From NCBI GenBank assembly GCA_938040985.1, contig CALHZD010000002.1, forward strand, positions 1 to 8,538: a DNA stretch of 8,538 nt, read 5' to 3'. A program made the translations under genes and the position numbers. Positions 5,988 through 8,538 of the stretch are shown piece by piece; position 1 is the stretch's first letter; each line of letters starts with the position of its first letter. The notes under the pieces are model-generated. The model saw only the letters and a list, made by a program, of their open reading frames with translations. It was not told where the DNA came from and ran no database searches. The DNA comes from an uncultured Propionivibrio sp. (GTDB lineage: Bacteria > Pseudomonadota > Gammaproteobacteria > Burkholderiales > Rhodocyclaceae).

Positions 5988-6173
5988 CTAGATGGCGGCC
6001 GCTCCCGCCGGGGCCTCCAAATCCCAGCCATCGGCGAGCGCGCGCGGCGGCGACGCGCCTTTCTTTTTGCCCGCACGTCATGATTTTGGCCTGCGGCGGT
6101 AGAGCAAAAAACCATCACGCTGTCTCTCGATGTATTCGCGCCGCGTTTCATAGTAGGCCGGGCGTACGGCAAG
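5988..6173 (-). pseudogene. C-terminal remnant of the phage gene upstream of gpG, with in-frame TGA
   Basis: Just upstream of the gpG-like gene, one minus-strand frame reads LAVRPAYYETRREYI, then ERQRDGFLLYRRRPKS, then a TGA (6080-6078). It continues in the same frame as RAGKKKGASPPRALADGW and ends at TAG (5990-5988). A TAG at 6176-6174 closes the frame on the 5' side, and no start codon fits. In Mu-like phages the gene before G is F (minor head protein). Some F proteins carry a C-terminal nuclease-like domain whose end could resemble 'GFLLYRRR', but that is a loose memory-based match. The TGA may be a CGA-to-TGA change or the true end of the phage gene. An overlapping ATGA start in another frame gives only a 32-residue peptide. 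Confidence 0.4.
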
Positions 6174-6275
6174 CTAAGACAATGGCGGACGGGAAACTCA
6201 ATCCGCTAATGGCAGTAACTTGACAAACCGAAATGGCCTGAATGGCCCTTATATCAGGCGTATTGGGTTCATTTA

Positions 6276-7259
6276 TTACTCTGCCAGCAAAGCCGCAATC
6301 AGCCCGGCCTCGGGCAAATGCTTCCAGTAATCTACCGGCATACAACGCCGCAAAGCCGCGGGATTACGACGTGCGGCATTAAAATGATTAGCGTAATAAG
6401 TCAGCCAACACGCTTCGCCCGCATCGGGCGGCGGCGCATTTGCTGCAAGCGCTCCGGCATGAAATTCAAGATGCGCCATATCCCACGTTGCACAGGCATC
6501 CGGCGTCAAAATTGCCCAGCAATGCCCGGGGAAACGTCGCACGAAATGAGGCGCCGCCAGGTGTAGCACCCGGTGACGCGGCTCGTACCAGGCAACGCGC
6601 CACGCTTCCTGACGATTCTGATGCCTCCATCGTTCTGGCTCGCTTTCCAGAGATCCGTTCATCGTAGGATTTTGCGCCATCCACGGACGGAAACGGACAA
6701 AACCCAGCATACGGGAAGCGTCACGGCGGACATCGCGGTAATAGTCGTTGATTGCTTTCATGTCCGGATCGAGCGGATCACAACGCAATGCCGGTTCTCT
6801 CTGCCAGCGCCAGAGAAGACGATACAGACAATGTAACCGCTCGGGCGCGCGATGCAATATGACCAAAGACAACGCCTTCAGCAAGGTGCGCGGTAAACGT
6901 AAGCCCGTGGAATCACCGGCTTGACGCGGAAAGTTCCGCGTAACTACGCGGTCACCCGCTTCGTTTTTCGTTCCGTCGTTTATTCTGTTTTCCGCCCTAT
7001 TTTCTGCCCTAGCCCTACGCCCTGCTCCGCTTTCCGCTTGATTCCCAGACCCCGCCAAATGATGGGCATCTTCGGTATCTTTCGTAGTCCCGAATAAATC
7101 GAGATGGCCTTGCACATCGTCAGCAATCCGCCAATGGATAGATTCTGGGGGCACATCGGCGCGCAGTAGATCACGGGCAGCGTTTCTGAACCCCTCCCAA
7201 TCATCGGCATGGGCAAGCGTGACCGTCCTCAATGCCCTTTTCTCTTGCCCAGAATTCAT
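6276..7259 (-). CDS. TIGR03915 / DUF4130 family putative DNA repair protein
   Basis: The 327-residue product matches the TIGR03915-type proteins encoded beside a TIGR03916 radical SAM protein. The N-terminal block is 'LRTVTLAHADDWEGFRNAARDLL' (10-32). A poorly conserved polar linker (about 60-118) follows, then the DUF4130 core: 'HRAPERLHCLYRLLWRWQREP' (136-156), 'VRRDASRMLGFVRFRP' (177-192), 'VAWYEPRHRVLHLAAPHFVRRF' (222-243), 'AILTPDACATWD' (249-260) and a final 'WLTYYANHFNAARRNP' to 'YWKHLPEAGLI'. About 25 extra residues, rich in Arg, Trp and Glu, sit at 192-217. The start overlaps the radical SAM stop (ATGA); an in-frame TTG at 7232 would match the usual family N-terminus better. Many relatives are fused to a uracil-DNA-glycosylase-like domain (TIGR03914). 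That domain is absent here and tandem TAA stops follow. The biochemical activity of the family is, to my knowledge, unproven. Confidence 0.88.
   Translation of the reverse strand: MNSGQEKRALRTVTLAHADDWEGFRNAARDLLRADVPPESIHWRIADDVQGHLDLFGTTKDTEDAHHLAGSGNQAESGAGRRARAENRAENRINDGTKNEAGDRVVTRNFPRQAGDSTGLRLPRTLLKALSLVILHRAPERLHCLYRLLWRWQREPALRCDPLDPDMKAINDYYRDVRRDASRMLGFVRFRPWMAQNPTMNGSLESEPERWRHQNRQEAWRVAWYEPRHRVLHLAAPHFVRRFPGHCWAILTPDACATWDMAHLEFHAGALAANAPPPDAGEACWLTYYANHFNAARRNPAALRRCMPVDYWKHLPEAGLIAALLAE
6987..7010 (-). repeat. Tandem 12-bp repeat encoding RAEN-RAEN
   Basis: Within the linker of the DUF4130 protein, minus-strand AGGGCAGAAAAT is followed at once by AGGGCGGAAAAC. The two 12-base units differ at two positions and both encode Arg-Ala-Glu-Asn (residues 84-91). 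Shorter AGGGC units just upstream suggest slippage-driven growth of this linker. It keeps the reading frame. Confidence 0.6.
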
Positions 7260-8538
7260 GGCGGCGGCTCGAAAAGCGCGAGCTGCTCAGGCATCCGCCC
7301 GGCATACACCGTGCGATACGCGCCGCTGTAAGGATTGGGGCGTTCAAGCGATTTACCGGGATGGTGGTCGCTCACGCAAATGAAAGGCAACATTTTTGTG
7401 ATCCCGATCTTCTGCCGCAGCAGATCGGCAAGCCTCAAGGTACGCACCCGGCGCGCAGCCAGCAGTCGATCGACAATGCGCGTGCCAAGTCCGGGCACGC
7501 GCAACAACGCTTCGCGCGGCGCGCTTTGCAGATCGACGGGAAAAAATTCTCGATGGCGCAACGCCCAGGCCAGCTTAGGGTCGCATCCGGTAGCGAGCAT
7601 GCCATCCGGCGCGGAATCAAGAATTTCATCGGCGGAAAAACCGTAAAAGCGCATCAGCCAGTCCGCCTGGTATAAGCGATGTTCACGGCGTAGCGGCGGC
7701 GGTGAATGCGGCAGACAAGACGCCGCGCCGGGTACGGGAGAAAAGGCGGAGTAATACACGCGCCGCAGGCCGTAGCGCTGATACAGCCGCTGACTGAACG
7801 AAAGGATTGCGGCATCGTTGCTGGCATCCGCGCCGACGATCATCTGCGTGCTTTGTCCGCCCGGCGCAAACCTAGGGGCGGGCGCCGGACGTGCGGCCGC
7901 ATTGGGCAAAGCGCGAATACGGCCTTCAGCCAAACGACGCTCGGCGCGCGCTTCGGTAATTCCCGCATGCGCCAGATGCAAGGCGGCGTGAATTGCTCGC
8001 GCGTCCTTATCCGGCGCCAGTTGTGAAAGGCTTGCCCGGTCTGGTAATTCGACATTTGCGCTGATCCGGTCGGCATAACGCCCAGCCGCATCAATCAGCA
8101 ACGGACTCGCCCCCGGGATGGTTTTCAGATGGATGTAGCCCGCGAAACCGTGCTTCTCGCGCAGGCTGCGCGCCACGGCGATGATCTGCTCCATCGTATG
8201 ATCCGGGCTACGCATCACGCCCGAGCTTAGAAATAAGCCCTCAATACAGTTGCGTCGATAAAGATCGAGCGTCAGCCAGACAATCTCTTCGGGCGAAAAA
8301 CGAGCGCGCGGCACATTACTGCTTACCCGGTTGACGCAGTACAGACAGTCGTAGCGGCACTGGTTCGTCAGCAAGATTTTCAACAGCGAGATGCATCGCC
8401 CATCGGGTGTAAAGCTGTGGCAGATACCGCGCCGGAAAGTACTGCCAATTTTCACTTTATTACCAGGCACATCCGTACGTACTACACCACTGGATGCACA
8501 AGACACATCATACTTGGCTGCATCAGCCAAGTATGATG
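7256..8538 (-). CDS. TIGR03916-type putative DNA modification/repair radical SAM protein (5' partial)
   Basis: This is a radical SAM enzyme of the group paired with TIGR03915 proteins. Counting from the TTG at 8530, the [4Fe-4S]-SAM motif is CRYDCLYC (C58, C62, C65). It is preceded by 'GRCISLLKILLTNQ', and the N-terminal family signature 'LADAAKYDVSCASSG' is present. 'GGQSTQMIVGAD' (224-235) is a second hallmark. A helix-hairpin-helix-like DNA-binding segment follows at 337-360 ('APREALLRVPGLGTRIVD'), and the C-terminus is 'EQLALFEPPP'. An Arg/Ala/Pro-rich insert lies at about 194-222. Family members usually begin 8-12 residues before 'LADAAKYD', so the true start probably lies outside the window and the TTG is not the real start. 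The last 15 bases may also be artefactual (see the terminal inverted repeat). The stop overlaps the DUF4130 gene by ATGA. Substrate and reaction are unknown; DNA repair is inferred from partners and HhH. Confidence 0.92.
   Translation of the reverse strand, partial: SYLADAAKYDVSCASSGVVRTDVPGNKVKIGSTFRRGICHSFTPDGRCISLLKILLTNQCRYDCLYCVNRVSSNVPRARFSPEEIVWLTLDLYRRNCIEGLFLSSGVMRSPDHTMEQIIAVARSLREKHGFAGYIHLKTIPGASPLLIDAAGRYADRISANVELPDRASLSQLAPDKDARAIHAALHLAHAGITEARAERRLAEGRIRALPNAAARPAPAPRFAPGGQSTQMIVGADASNDAAILSFSQRLYQRYGLRRVYYSAFSPVPGAASCLPHSPPPLRREHRLYQADWLMRFYGFSADEILDSAPDGMLATGCDPKLAWALRHREFFPVDLQSAPREALLRVPGLGTRIVDRLLAARRVRTLRLADLLRQKIGITKMLPFICVSDHHPGKSLERPNPYSGAYRTVYAGRMPEQLALFEPPP
8506..8538. 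repeat. Perfect 15-bp inverted repeat at the window end
   Basis: CATCATACTTGGCTG (8506-8520) and CAGCCAAGTATGATG (8524-8538) are exact reverse complements around the 3-base loop CAT. The right arm ends at the last base of the window. The inner seven base pairs fall in codons consistent with the family motif LADAAK; the outer eight pairs do not match any expected residues. This looks like a fold-back primed on a small natural hairpin, that is, a sequencing or amplification artefact at a contig end. Confidence 0.85.

Noticed and set aside
6232..6247. Direct repeat AATGGCC-AATGGCC as a phage target duplication
   Set aside because: The copies are adjacent with two bases between them, not flanking the phage scrap, so they cannot be an insertion-site duplication.
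6220..6255. TTGACA followed by TATATC as a plus-strand promoter
   Set aside because: The spacing is 24 bases, too long for a sigma-70 promoter, and no plus-strand gene lies downstream.
1..8538. CRISPR arrays, rRNA, tRNA or insertion-sequence ends
   Set aside because: I saw no regularly spaced repeats, cloverleaf folds, rRNA-like blocks or transposase frames anywhere in the window.

Overview
The window suggests a proteobacterium, most likely a betaproteobacterium. The grounds are moderate-to-high GC coding DNA, an Aer-type PAS protein, a Mu-like phage gene fragment and the radical-SAM/DUF4130 repair pair. This is inferred from protein character; no rRNA or tRNA is present to confirm it. All supported genes lie on the minus strand, so the window is transcribed from right to left.

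Block 1 (about 354-5073) is a compact seven-gene set, probably one operon. In transcription order it holds: an unrecognised helical protein; a degenerate receiver protein with a linker and a conserved-looking C-terminal domain; a Ras-like small GTPase; a protein whose C-terminal half looks like a divergent roadblock domain; a classical roadblock/LC7 (MglB-like) protein; a soluble Aer-type PAS protein; and a PhnD-like substrate-binding protein without a signal peptide. Four junctions overlap (TAATG once, ATGA three times). A terminator hairpin at about 272-312 ends the set. GTPase plus roadblock recalls the MglA/MglB polarity switch and the actinobacterial 'conservon' modules. The PAS and ligand-binding-fold proteins could supply redox or ligand input. 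This is the best candidate for a little-described system, and its output is unknown.

Block 2 (about 5150-6275) is a low-GC region without a convincing gene (5150-5540), followed by a Mu-like prophage scrap. The scrap is a C-terminally truncated gpG-like virion morphogenesis gene plus the tail of the preceding phage gene, which is interrupted by a stop codon.

Block 3 (6276-8538) is a two-gene DNA repair/modification operon: a TIGR03916-type radical SAM protein, whose 5' end runs off the window, and its TIGR03915/DUF4130 partner, joined by an ATGA overlap. The partner lacks the uracil-DNA-glycosylase domain often fused to it, and the phage scrap lies directly downstream of it. The window ends in a perfect 15-bp inverted repeat that looks like a fold-back artefact at a contig end.
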